Made by a program: the position numbers and the translations under genes. Under the pieces are notes generated by a model. The model made no database searches. It had not been told where the DNA came from and saw nothing but the letters and a program-made list of their open reading frames with translations. DNA of 64,000 nucleotides from Bradyrhizobium sp. CCBAU 53338 (GTDB taxonomy: Bacteria; Pseudomonadota; Alphaproteobacteria; Rhizobiales; Xanthobacteraceae): assembly GCF_015291665.1 (NCBI RefSeq), contig NZ_CP030048.1, forward strand, positions 5,766,001 to 5,830,000. The letters run 5' to 3'. How positions within the stretch are numbered: the stretch's first letter is position 1; each line of letters begins with the position of its first letter. Positions 28,001-35,643 of the stretch are shown piece after piece.

Positions 28001-28228
28001 TCAGACAGCTTCTTTCGTCGTTTCATCTGCCGGCGCTCCAACCACGATCCTGCTGCAACCCTTGTCGAAATCGTGTTCGAGCAAAGTTCGTATAGCGGAC
28101 TGATAATCAGAAAGACGAGCCTGAATATATTGGCGTTCGAAATCCGTTAGATGCGTCTGAAGAAGACGATGGTAGCGGCGGATGTTGTTACGGTAAGCCT
28201 CGACAAGAGCGGTCCCCAGCTCGGTCAT
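28001..28228 (-). CDS. Small helical protein, 75 aa
   Basis: The ATG at 28228 with GGGAGGATGTC directly before it opens a 75-residue chain (MTELGTALVEAYRNNIRRYH, LLQTHLTDFERQYIQARL). It is helical and charged, with one Cys near the C-terminus. I recall similar short proteins of unknown function in Bradyrhizobium. A FixK-like box lies about 110 bases upstream, so microoxic control is possible. A longer frame to 28489 is open but runs into the dioxygenase fragment. Confidence 0.65.
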   Translation of the reverse strand: MTELGTALVEAYRNNIRRYHRLLQTHLTDFERQYIQARLSDYQSAIRTLLEHDFDKGCSRIVVGAPADETTKEAV

Positions 28229-28331
28229 GACATCCTCCCATGTTTTCTCGCAGGAGGTGTCACCGTGCAGTCGAGCCCGAACGGCGTTTTTGATCGAACT
28301 CAAATGGCTGGCGCCCGGATTCGGCTCATAG

Positions 28332-28345
28332 TTGACTATGATCAA
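28332..28345 (-). promoter_or_regulatory. FixK-like box
   Basis: TTGACTATGATCAA fits the FixK2 consensus TTGA-N6-TCAA with one mismatch to the symmetric TTGAT-N4-ATCAA. On the minus strand it reads TTGATCATAGTCAA. The nearest gene in a suitable direction is the 75-residue gene at 28228. I see no clear -10 hexamer, so this is less sure than the box at 27126. Confidence 0.45.
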
Positions 28346-28391
28346 GATTCCATCGACTGGTGGGCTGCCAAGCGATGTTGCGTTGAACCGT

Positions 28392-28783
28392 TCGGCCATC
28401 AATCCAGCGGAACGTTCAGACTGGTCCCCTTGACGATGATGCCGCCCCGGTTGCCGATCTCGATCGAACCGTAGCGCTGCCTGAAGCAATCGCGCAGCGG
28501 CCGGTCACCCTCCATGCTGAGCCAGAGGCGCAGCAGATGCCGCTTCTGGTTGGCATCGGGCCAGTCGCGAAATCCGGTTCGATCGTGCAGCAGAGCATGA
28601 TTGGCGACGAACTGCATGTCGCCGGGCTGAAGCCGCATGCCGAAGTGCAGCGCAGGATCATTTGCGAGCGCGTCGAAGAGATCGAGCGCCTCGACGTGCT
28701 CCGGCGTCAGTCTGAGTGCACCGGGAAAGCGCTGCGCGCTGTCCGATATACTGGCGTTGATAGAAGCCGGTCAGGACCCCGCA
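28392..28783 (-). pseudogene. Duplicated 3' fragment of the TauD/TfdA-like dioxygenase gene
   Basis: These about 392 bases repeat 31033-31425 almost base for base (about five substitutions and two single-base indels near the left fragment's 5' end). They encode the last ~125 residues of the dioxygenase (MRLQPGDMQFVANHALLHDR, KRHLLRLWLSMEGDRP, ending SLNVPLD). The rest of the gene is absent and the indels shift the frame, so it cannot make an enzyme. Confidence 0.88.
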
Positions 28784-28890
28784 GTTGCCGGCACCCGGTC
28801 CGGAAGTCGCCGGATGATTGTAGTCGTCATTGGCCCACGCGACGCCACCCCCTCGCCAGCACAGAACGCGTCCCACTTGTTGAGGTCGCC

Positions 28891-29133
28891 CTACTGCCAC
28901 CGAGTGACCTCGAAATTGAACCGAACCTGCATGACTGGACCCGCTGCATCCCTCACCTCTATCGCCATGCATCGCGTCGAAAAATGGTGGGCGCCGTGCA
29001 CGGCATCGCGGGCCATGTCGGCCAAGGACTTGGCTGCTTCTTCCTGCACATCCCTTAGATTCGAGAATTCCAGGCCTTCTTCGTCTAGAAGAAGAGCGTC
29101 TTCGTCGCGGAGGTCAAAAAAATACACGGTCAT
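28891..29133 (-). CDS. DUF6894 family protein (copy A)
   Basis: The ATG at 29133 opens an 80-residue protein with the DUF6894 pattern: aromatic start MTVYFFDLRDEDALLLDEEG, then a helix EEAAKSLADMARDAV, and a C-terminal strand AIEVRDAAGPVMQVRF. The family is abundant in Rhizobiales and has no known function. A hairpin (29137-29161) covers its GGGAG ribosome binding site. A GTG at 29178 is in frame but lies in element sequence. Confidence 0.75.
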   Translation of the reverse strand: MTVYFFDLRDEDALLLDEEGLEFSNLRDVQEEAAKSLADMARDAVHGAHHFSTRCMAIEVRDAAGPVMQVRFNFEVTRWQ

Positions 29134-29136
29134 GTT

Positions 29137-29220
29137 GCGCTCCCAATGCAGGCGGGAGCGCACGCCTCTCTCAGCCACCGACGCCTACTGGCAGGGCCTA
29201 GGTCGATGATGCGGGAACAA
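29137..29220 (-). promoter_or_regulatory. Repeated 5' hairpin element, copy 2
   Basis: On the minus strand: TTGTTCCCGCATCATCGACC, CTAGGCCCTGCCAGTAGGCG, TCGGTGGCTGAGAGAG, then the perfect 8-bp hairpin GCGCTCCC / GGGAGCGC (29137-29161). GGGAG ends 6 bases before the ATG of the DUF6894 gene. Compared with copy 1 the stretch between CTGAGAGA and the stem is one base shorter, which changes the reading frame but not the structure. Confidence 0.75.
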
Positions 29221-29308
29221 TACGCTTTGGCAGCACTCGTTGCTACGGAATTGGGTCACTGCCCAGCCAGCTGATGGTCGATGCAGCGAGGTTCAACTTA
29301 AGGCGGCC

Positions 29309-29518
29309 TTACTCCTCCCAGATCAGATTATGGCACTCCTTGCAGCGATAGACATTTACCACGGTACCTTTAGCCGTGTCCGGAACCGTTAGATAAAGTC
29401 GAGGGATTCCATCGCAAAGCGCGCAATGGGTTGGCGGTTCTTGCGATGAGGGCGGCTTTTGTTGCGTACTCAGAGCACACTCCCTCCAAAGGCGGGAGCG
29501 CGCGTCTCTCTCAGCCAC
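29309..29518 (-). CDS. Small zinc-ribbon-like protein
   Basis: The chain has two CxxC pairs (HCALCDGIPRL and YRCKECHNLIWEE) separated by VPDTAKGTVVNV, a compact zinc-ribbon layout seen in a bradyrhizobial family of unknown function. The only ordinary in-frame start is the GTG at 29518, which lies inside hairpin element copy 3; the first ~15 residues would then be translated element. A non-canonical or lost start closer to the CxxC domain is an alternative. 69 residues from the GTG. Confidence 0.6.
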   Translation of the reverse strand: MAERDARSRLWRECALSTQQKPPSSQEPPTHCALCDGIPRLYLTVPDTAKGTVVNVYRCKECHNLIWEE

Positions 29519-29560
29519 CGACGCCTACGGGCGGACCTAGGTCGGTGATGCGAGAACAAT
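29477..29560 (-). promoter_or_regulatory. Repeated 5' hairpin element, copy 3
   Basis: On the minus strand: TTGTTCTCGCATCACCGACC, CTAGGTCCGCCCGTAGGCG, TCGGTGGCTGAGAGAG, then GCGCTCCC paired with GGGAGTGT through two G-U pairs (29477-29501). The stem is kept although two bases of the 3' arm differ from copies 1 and 2. Unlike the other copies no ATG follows within 10 bases. Confidence 0.7.
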
Positions 29561-30048
29561 GTTCCTATTTTCGTTCGGTTGCTAGCGGATTAACTAGGAA
29601 CTGCCGGATTTAACTTAGGACACCTGACAAGTCGAATTGAGACACTGGGAAATTTGCAGGTGGCGGAGCAAGAGCGCCGCCCGCTTAAAACCAGCGCGAG
29701 CGGCGGCTTACCAGCCCCGGGAGGGAGATTGTAAAATCCCGATACCATAATGTCTGCACGCGCCGTGCAAAGGTTCAAGAAGCCCCGCGAGGAAGTGCAA
29801 GACAATGGAGGCAGTGAGGGAAATAGCCTCTATTTGACCTGATCATCGCTGGGCTCTTAGCGCGGCTGCTGAAATCGGGCGATGTATGGCCCGAGCTGTA
29901 GCGTAACCTTTGGCTCCAGCTATTAGACTGGAGGGGCGGCTTCAGGCTAATCCGCAAAGACGCCGGGACGGAGCGGACTCCGTCTCTGCCGAAATCACCA
30001 ATGCCGGGCGTTACGCACCAATAAAAGAGGCCGTCAACTGAGGCGGCC
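29561..30048. other. Non-coding stretch
   Basis: I see no gene. Short open frames here have neither a ribosome binding site nor recognisable content. The segment CGAATTGAGACACTGGGAA at 29633 may be a scrap of an insertion-sequence end, but no partner was found. Confidence 0.4.
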
Positions 30049-30285
30049 TTAGTGCCTGGTGCTCGCGTTCCGATAGATTATGGAAACGCAGAACAAGCGT
30101 GCAGCCGTCGAGCGCACTTCCACGGCCAAATCGGGCCGCTCGCCTTTGAAGACCGATTCCCTTGCAATACCGGTCAGTGTTTGCATCGCTTCGACTTCGG
30201 CGGCTTTGAGATTGGGCAGGCGCAGGCCCTCCTCATCCGCAAAGAACTCGCGGCCACTTTGGATGTCAAAGAAATAGCGTTCCAT
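30049..30285 (-). CDS. DUF6894 family protein (copy B)
   Basis: The ATG at 30285 opens 78 residues: MERYFFDIQSGREFFADEEG, the helix EVEAMQTLTGIARESV and DLAVEVRSTAARLFCVSI. It matches copy A at 28891 in layout but not closely in sequence, so the two are old paralogues. Its GGAG ribosome binding site lies in the 3' arm of hairpin 30290-30318. Function unknown. Confidence 0.75.
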   Translation of the reverse strand: MERYFFDIQSGREFFADEEGLRLPNLKAAEVEAMQTLTGIARESVFKGERPDLAVEVRSTAARLFCVSIIYRNASTRH

Positions 30286-30289
30286 CACG

Positions 30290-30379
30290 ACGCTCCATCT
30301 CCATGTAGGCGGGAGCGCGATCAGTCTCTCTGCCACCGATGCCTACGGGCGGAGCCTCGACCGGTGATAGGACAACAAT
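30290..30379 (-). promoter_or_regulatory. Repeated 5' hairpin element, copy 4
   Basis: On the minus strand: TTGTTGTCCTATCACCGG, GGCTCCGCCCGTAGGCATCG, GTGGCAGAGAGA, then GCGCTCC paired with GGAGCGT (one G-U) across a 15-base loop, 30290-30318. GGAG ends 7 bases before the ATG at 30285. It is the most diverged copy, yet the stem and the ribosome-site overlap are kept. Confidence 0.7.
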
Positions 30380-30406
30380 AAGCCGGCTGTCAGATAGTTG
30401 CTAGAA

Positions 30407-30607
30407 CTACTCTGGTGGCTGCAAGCCGGGTGATCTTAGCCACTCGCTCATGCGAGCGCCGGTTTCGGCCTGTCTGGCTTTGCGGATGGCGTCCTCACGC
30501 CGAGGACCTGGGGGAAGGGACTTAGCTTTTTCTCGGAGGCGTTCGGCTTCTTGGGAAAGGCGCGCTTCGAGGGAAACGGTTTGCTTGAATCGGCGGCGTC
30601 GCTGCAT
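30407..30607 (-). CDS. Small basic hypothetical protein, 66 aa
   Basis: The chain starts MQRRRRFKQTVSLEARLSQE and continues as a charged helix (EAERLREKAKSLPPG, AIRKARQAE) ending SEWLRSPGLQPPE. I recall this as a widespread bradyrhizobial family of unknown function, often in accessory regions. The Arg-rich start suggests nucleic-acid binding, but nothing proves it. Confidence 0.65.
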   Translation of the reverse strand: MQRRRRFKQTVSLEARLSQEAERLREKAKSLPPGPRREDAIRKARQAETGARMSEWLRSPGLQPPE

Positions 30608-31032
30608 GACACAACCTCGTCGTTACGGGTCCTAACCGCAGGGTTTGGGTTCTCGCAAATCTTAATATGCAGGCGGGGCGACTTCAGTTCCGAAGTGAAC
30701 ATTACGAATTAGGAAACCACCGGATTCAACCTAGGGCACTTGGGGTCAAACACGGGCAGTACCCACGGGCGGGTACTGTCCGTAATAGGCCGTTCGCAGA
30801 TGCGAAATGGGCCAGTGGGATGGCACTGCGAGCGTTGACCTGGCAATGGGAGCAATTTTTCAGTTCCCGTGGCGGAAAACCATCATCATCAGCAACCGAG
30901 GAAGTCGGGGCCACGTCCGCCTTATTTTTGATAAGCGCAGACCGCCCGGCGAAACTTTGACGGCGAGAGGGAATTCGTCCAGTCCATCTCGTCGGCAGTT
31001 AAGGCGAACGTGTTACGCGACGCGGCCTGAAG
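30608..31032. other. Non-coding stretch upstream of the 66-aa gene
   Basis: No convincing gene is seen. An open frame from about 30843 on the plus strand (MGAIFQFPWRKT...) runs into the antisense of the dioxygenase and is probably fortuitous. AT-rich bases near 30650-30720 could hold the promoter of the 66-residue gene. Confidence 0.35.
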
Positions 31033-31039
31033 TCGGCCA

Positions 31040-32111
31040 TCAATCCAGCGGAACGTTCAGACTGGTCCCCTTGACGATGATGCCGCCCCGGTTGCCGATC
31101 TCGATCGAACCGTAGCGCTGCCTGAAGCAATCGGGCAGCGGCCGGTCACCCTCCATGCTGAGCCAGAGGCGCAGCAGATGCCGCTTCTGGTTGGCATCGG
31201 GCCAGTCGCGAAATCCGGTCCGATCGTGCAGCAGAGCATGATTGTAGACGAACTGCATGTCGCCGGGCTGAAGCCGCATGCCGAAGTGCAGCGCAGGATC
31301 ATTTGCGAGCGCGTCGAAGAGATTGAGCGCCTCGACGTGCTCCGGCGTCAGTCTGAGTGCACCGGGAAAGCGCTGCGCGCTGTCGATATACTGGCGTTGA
31401 TAGAAGCCGGTCAGGAACCCCGCATGCCAGTTCAGCACCGGGATTTCGAGATATGGCTTCTCGTTCTCCGGCACCTCGCCGCGGCGATCCGTCGCGATGG
31501 GATCGAACAAGAGAGCGGCAAGGTCGGGACGCCTGTCGAACATCTCGTTGTAGATGGTCGACGTGCTGACAAGAAGGGAATCCCCTCCCTCCATGGCCTC
31601 GCGAATGCACAACAATCCGACCACGTCGGACGAGTCCGTGTGGAATGTCTGCCGTTCCGAGGTCTGATAAATCCTGACGTTCGGATCCCTCGCGTCGGCG
31701 CCGACGTCGCGGACGTGACCGAGAATGTGGCCCGCTGCATTTTGCGACCGTGCCGATCCGAGATGCGCGCCCACGCCGCAAAATATCGTCGCGGCGAATT
31801 CCTGGCTGTAGTTCGCCACCGGGAGCCCGCGGATGACTTCGAAGCCAAGACCACAGCAGTCGTTTCTTGAGGCCTTCCAGGTGCGCACCGAATTGGGGAA
31901 GCGGAAACCTTTCCTTGGTGATCTCGGCGATGTTCTTGCTCCGGCCAAGGTAGGCCTCAGCCGCGCTCTCGAGTTCCGCTATCTCGCTTGTCCCGAGTGT
32001 CACCAGCCATCGATCAGGCTTGGCTTTCATCTCGGCGCCGAGCCAGGCCGACGGGATGTCGATCTTCCCTGAAGGGCGATTGATCGCGCGGGGCGCGGAG
32101 ACATCGTTCAT
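31040..32111 (-). pseudogene. TauD/TfdA-family dioxygenase, frameshifted
   Basis: Alpha-ketoglutarate- and Fe(II)-dependent dioxygenases of this family hydroxylate varied substrates. The N-terminal part (32111 to about 31865; AELESAAEAYLGRSKNIAEI, FPLPQFGAHLEGLKK) and the rest (GLGFEVIRGLPV onward, iron ligands in RQTFHTDSSDVVG and KRHLLRLWL, IYQTSERQTFHTD) are in different frames. The shift is near 31862, within CTGCTGTGGTCTTGG: one extra base or two missing. Otherwise the ~355-codon sequence is intact, so the loss is recent or a sequencing error. Its last 0.4 kb is duplicated at 28392. Confidence 0.85.
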
Positions 32112-32231
32112 ATGATTGGTTCCCGGGAAGTGTGGTCGCCAGACAGGGCGTCGAACAATCGACGGTATTGTGCCGACCGCTTGTTTGCAACTTGGCCAGG
32201 CGCATGTGCCAAGGGCTGAAGCTGGCCGTAG

Positions 32232-32702
32232 CTAACGATCGCCGGTTTCAACAAACTCAGCGAGATTCTCGAGAGTGGAGGCTATCCCGATTTCATGATC
32301 GGCTTTGCTTATGCCTTGCGGAACATTGTGTGCGACGATGCTGACAAGCGTCTTGTCGCCCGAGGGATGAAAGACCCAGCTCATTGTCATCGTGCCGGCG
32401 AATTCAGGTCGGTCGGATACGAAATCGATGGCCTGAACGATCCTCTGGTCCGGCACGAGCGTCAGGAATCGCCCGAGCACGACATCGGTCCGGGCTGACG
32501 ACTTTCCAATATCGCTCCTGAACGACAAGATGATCTTGAAGTGGCCTCCCTGCCTGGGTTCGAATCTTTCGATCTCGGCTTCGGCGCCTTCGGGCGCAAT
32601 CCAGCGCACGAGTTGCTCCGGTCGGATGAAGGCGCTGTAAATGCGAGCCGAACCGGCAGAGATCAGGCGAGACGATGCGTGGGTCCGGTCCAACTCGTTC
32701 AT
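32232..32702 (-). CDS. SRPBCC (AHSA1-type) domain protein
   Basis: The ATG at 32702 gives 156 residues with the START-like AHSA1 pattern: IYSAFIRPEQLVRWIAPEGA at the start, FEPRQGGHFKIIL, then MTMSWVFHPSGDKTLVSIVA and the closing helix TLENLAEFV. The family binds small hydrophobic ligands in a cavity; the substrate is unknown. It lies 120 bases upstream of the dioxygenase on the same strand and could share its transcript. A longer start at 32771 is unneeded. Confidence 0.85.
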   Translation of the reverse strand: MNELDRTHASSRLISAGSARIYSAFIRPEQLVRWIAPEGAEAEIERFEPRQGGHFKIILSFRSDIGKSSARTDVVLGRFLTLVPDQRIVQAIDFVSDRPEFAGTMTMSWVFHPSGDKTLVSIVAHNVPQGISKADHEIGIASTLENLAEFVETGDR

Positions 32703-33012
32703 ATTTGTTTCCTGCTTTTTGCCGACATCAACACGCCCCATGTCGTTGCAAGACGTCTGCAGTGGTCGCATTCCGACAAGTCAGTCTTCTGCTATTTCGA
32801 GAGCGGCCGGTGCGGCAGCAAGCGGGCCCGCGGTCTGGCACTTCCTGCTCCGCGCCGTCGTCAGGTGGTTACGGCCGGCCTTGTGTTGATCATGCTATCG
32901 ATGACAAATCGTCAGATGGCTTTGCGCTCCGCGAATTGCTGGTATCGGGTTATTATGATACAACCTTTGGCTGTCGGGACGGCTGTTCCGGTCCCGCTTT
33001 GGGAGGCACCTC

Positions 33013-33555
33013 ATGAGATTCTCGTTAGGCTTCGCCGTGCCGTCAGTCGTCGCGACCTTGTCAACTGTCTTGCTGTGCAGCAGCGCGGCAATGTCGCAAC
33101 CCACACCGAACTCCTCGCTTCCCGCCATCTCGGTCGAAGCACCGAAGGCAAGACAAAACGTTGTGCCGAGGCCGGGGCCAACGACCGCGACATCCCATCA
33201 CCGGACATCTGGCTCATCGACGGCTCAGAATCCGGCGTTCGCGCCGGGCACGCCATTGGCCCGGCTTGCCAAGCTGGAGCGATCCGCCAGCAGCTGCAAC
33301 GGTGGTTGCGAAACCAGCTATCGAGTCGGCAACGCCCCGTGGGTCGGATGCAGCTTCGCCAGCGGCTCTGAGCCCTTTACCTCTCATTTCTCGCCGACGT
33401 GCCGAGACACGCTGACCTACAATACCTACGCGCAGTGCGTCGAGACCAAGTCCTTCCTCGGCGCATCACCCAGGGAGACCAGGTGGCTTTGCACCAGCCT
33501 GCTGGTCGGGGGCAAGCTGGCCGGCGAAAAGCAAGTCGCCGAAAGCCGCCGCTAG
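33013..33555 (+). CDS. Secreted cysteine-rich hypothetical protein
   Basis: The 180-residue product has a signal peptide (FAVPSVVATLSTVLLCSSAA, MSQP), a Pro/Ser/Thr linker with the bradyrhizobial ISVEAPKA phrase, and a C-terminal part with six cysteines (SCNGGCE, GCSF, TCRD, QCVE, LCTS) that probably forms disulfides outside the cytoplasm. No known domain is recognised. GGGAGGCACC precedes the ATG. Confidence 0.65.
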   Translation: MRFSLGFAVPSVVATLSTVLLCSSAAMSQPTPNSSLPAISVEAPKARQNVVPRPGPTTATSHHRTSGSSTAQNPAFAPGTPLARLAKLERSASSCNGGCETSYRVGNAPWVGCSFASGSEPFTSHFSPTCRDTLTYNTYAQCVETKSFLGASPRETRWLCTSLLVGGKLAGEKQVAESRR

Positions 33556-33732
33556 TCCACGCCCGCAATCGGGACCGCCGCCCGGAGTGCCGGGCGGCCG
33601 CTTCTGGTCCACCCCGCCGCGATCCCGTCAGCTGATATTGGCCGAAGCCCTTGGCGGCGTCACGGACGACGCCCAGCCGAGCTGGACGTCGATGCTGACA
33701 AGATCTGGCAGTAGGGCGTGATATCAGCGGGC

Positions 33733-34428
33733 ATGTCGCGCGCTCAACGCCTTCTTGATGTGATCCAGCTCCTGCGCAGGCATCGTCGGCCCGTCGCGGC
33801 ATGTCGGCTGGCAGAGGAGCTGGGTGTCTCGCTCCGGACGATCTATCGGGACATCGAGACGCTGAAGGGCCAGGGCGCCCACATCGATGGCGAGGCCGGC
33901 ATCGGCTATGTGCTGCGGCCGGGGTTCATGTTGCCGCCGCTGATGTTCTCGGAAGAGGAGATCGAGGCGCTGGTGCTGGGCGGCCGGTGGGTTGCCGCAC
34001 AGCCGGATGAGCCGCTCGGAAAGGCGGCCAGGAACGCGCTTGCGAAGATCGCCGCCGTGCTGCCGGACGATCTGCAGCGGAGCCTGGAAACGTCGGGCCT
34101 GATGGTCGCTCGACGCGATCCGGCGGCTGGTGACGCCGAATTGCCGATCATTCGGGCTGCCATCCGCGGCGAGCGCAAATTGCGCATCATCTACAGCGAC
34201 GAACGGGACAACCGCACCCATCGCACGATCTGGCCGATCGCGCTCGGGTTCTTCGATCGGGTACGCATGGTGGCGGCCTGGTGCGAGAGCCGCGGCGACT
34301 ACCGCCATTTCCGCACCGACCGGATCGTGTCGATCACGCTCACGGAGCGCCGCTACCCGCGACGCCGCACCGATCTGCTGCGGGAATGGCGGCAGCGGGA
34401 AAGCATTGGCGAGCACCCACCATGCTGA
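33733..34428 (+). CDS. YafY-type HTH/WYL transcriptional regulator
   Basis: The 231-residue protein has an N-terminal DeoR-like helix-turn-helix (RRPVAACRLAEELGVSLRTI, YRDIETLKGQGAHI) and a C-terminal WYL-type ligand domain (RKLRIIYSDERDNRTHRTIW, FRTDRIVSITLTER). WYL domains bind nucleic acid or small ligands. The start at 33733 is the first Met before the conserved SRAQRLLDVIQLLR. The VOC gene follows after 60 bases, a common pairing, and may be its target. Confidence 0.88.
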   Translation: MSRAQRLLDVIQLLRRHRRPVAACRLAEELGVSLRTIYRDIETLKGQGAHIDGEAGIGYVLRPGFMLPPLMFSEEEIEALVLGGRWVAAQPDEPLGKAARNALAKIAAVLPDDLQRSLETSGLMVARRDPAAGDAELPIIRAAIRGERKLRIIYSDERDNRTHRTIWPIALGFFDRVRMVAAWCESRGDYRHFRTDRIVSITLTERRYPRRRTDLLREWRQRESIGEHPPC

Positions 34429-34488
34429 CAGAAACTGGCAGCACCTTCCTGTAAGCGTCGGCCATCGCCAGCTGAACAGGAGATGCAA

Positions 34489-34857
34489 ATGGCCGACTTC
34501 AACCTTGTGGTGCTCTACGTCAACGATGCGCAAGCGAGTTCCACGTTCTATCAGACCCTGCTGGGGTGCCCCGTCGCGCAATCATCCCCCAAGTTCGTTG
34601 TTCTTCCACTCGGGAACGGCGCCATGCTGGGCTTGTGGCAGCGGGATGCCGTCGAGCCGCCTTCTGCTTCGCCAGCCGGCAGCAGCGAGATCTCATGGGC
34701 GGTCGCAAACGCGGAGGCGGTGCGCACGACCTACGACACCTGGCTGACCCGGGGCGCCCGGATTGCGCAGCCACCAACAGCCATGCCGTTCGGGCACACC
34801 TTTGTTGCGCTCGATCCCGACGGTCATCGCCTGCGCGTGCTGGCGACCGCCGCTTAA
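34489..34857 (+). CDS. VOC (glyoxalase/bleomycin-resistance-like) protein
   Basis: The 122-residue single-domain protein shows the betaalphabetabetabeta layout of the vicinal oxygen chelate fold: FNLVVLYVNDAQASSTFYQT, then FVVLPLGNGAMLGLW and TFVALDPDGHRLRVLA at the end. Substrate unknown. AGGAG at 34478 is 6 bases from the ATG at 34489; the ATG at 34483 is too close to it. It follows the WYL regulator in the same direction. Confidence 0.82.
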   Translation: MADFNLVVLYVNDAQASSTFYQTLLGCPVAQSSPKFVVLPLGNGAMLGLWQRDAVEPPSASPAGSSEISWAVANAEAVRTTYDTWLTRGARIAQPPTAMPFGHTFVALDPDGHRLRVLATAA

Positions 34858-35063
34858 GGGGTGCCCGGTCTCCGCCAGCGACACGTTTCAGGTCGCCGAA
34901 TTCGCGCGGCCGAAGCGCCAACGCTGGACTGCTTCGCGCGAGAGGCTGAGCAGTTGGCTCTGCCACGACCAGCCTCTCTGTCGCCGCGCCTCGGGGCGAT
35001 CTGTGTATGCCGATCGACGAAGCACCAATTGCGTTGAGCGAAAAGGCTGACTAGGAAATTCGG

Positions 35064-35636
35064 ATGAATTCCGAATCGTCCCCAGGCTGGCCAGTCGTGG
35101 AGCCTCAACCTCTCCTTCCCGCGCCGCGTCGGCGATGGCCGCTCGCGCTCTTCCTGGCCATCGTCTTGGCACTCATAGGCGCGGGCACCTCCTATGTCTG
35201 GCTGAACCCTGGATTGTTCATGCAATCGGCGGGGCGCGAGGCAGGGGACGCGAATGCCAACGCCAATGACAGCGCGGTCATGACTGATCTGCTCGCCGCG
35301 CAGCAAAAAACAACCGACGACCTCGCCGCGATCGAAAGGGCCATCGCCGACCAGCAAGAGCAGCTAAAGGCGATCGTGAGCGAGCTTGCCGACCTCAGCT
35401 CGAAAATCGACGCTCTGAAGAGCCCGGCCCCGCAGGCACAGGTCGCACCATCGCCGTCGCCTGGGCCAACCGCGCCGATGCCATCGGCCTCCGTCCCTCC
35501 TGCTGCGCCAGTTCCGGCAGCGCGCGTCGTCCCAAGGCAAAAGAAGCCGCCGCGCGTCGCGACCCCGACCCCGACGGGTCCGATCTCGGTCGGAGGAGCG
35601 CCGCTGAACGTCGCGCCCAACGCGACGGTGCGCTGA
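35064..35636 (+). CDS. Inner-membrane protein with coiled-coil and Pro-rich tail
   Basis: The 190-residue product has a short cytoplasmic N-terminus, one membrane span (WPLALFLAIVLALIGAGTSY), a periplasmic helix likely to be a coiled coil (DLAAIERAIADQQEQLKAIV, ELADLSSKIDALK), and a Pro/Ala-rich tail to the C-terminus. No known family is recognised. This build resembles a cell-envelope scaffold. It is convergent with the permease gene, whose stop is 8 bases away. Confidence 0.6.
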   Translation: MNSESSPGWPVVEPQPLLPAPRRRWPLALFLAIVLALIGAGTSYVWLNPGLFMQSAGREAGDANANANDSAVMTDLLAAQQKTTDDLAAIERAIADQQEQLKAIVSELADLSSKIDALKSPAPQAQVAPSPSPGPTAPMPSASVPPAAPVPAARVVPRQKKPPRVATPTPTGPISVGGAPLNVAPNATVR

Positions 35637-35643
35637 GCATGCC

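Noticed and set aside
26415..30379. Calling the hairpin family a known ROSE thermometer
   Set aside because: ROSE elements also occur in Bradyrhizobium and hide the ribosome site, but they have a multi-stem leader with a UUGCU-type anti-site and precede small heat-shock genes; neither is seen here.
28891..30385. EcfG-type stress promoters (GGAAC-N16/17-CGTT) for the small genes
   Set aside because: The one GGAAC near 29214 is on the other strand and its CGTT is 19 bases away.
30807..31115. Plus-strand frame MGAIFQFPWRKT...
   Set aside because: Its second half is the antisense of the duplicated dioxygenase end, as also seen at the other copy; the start has no clear ribosome binding site.
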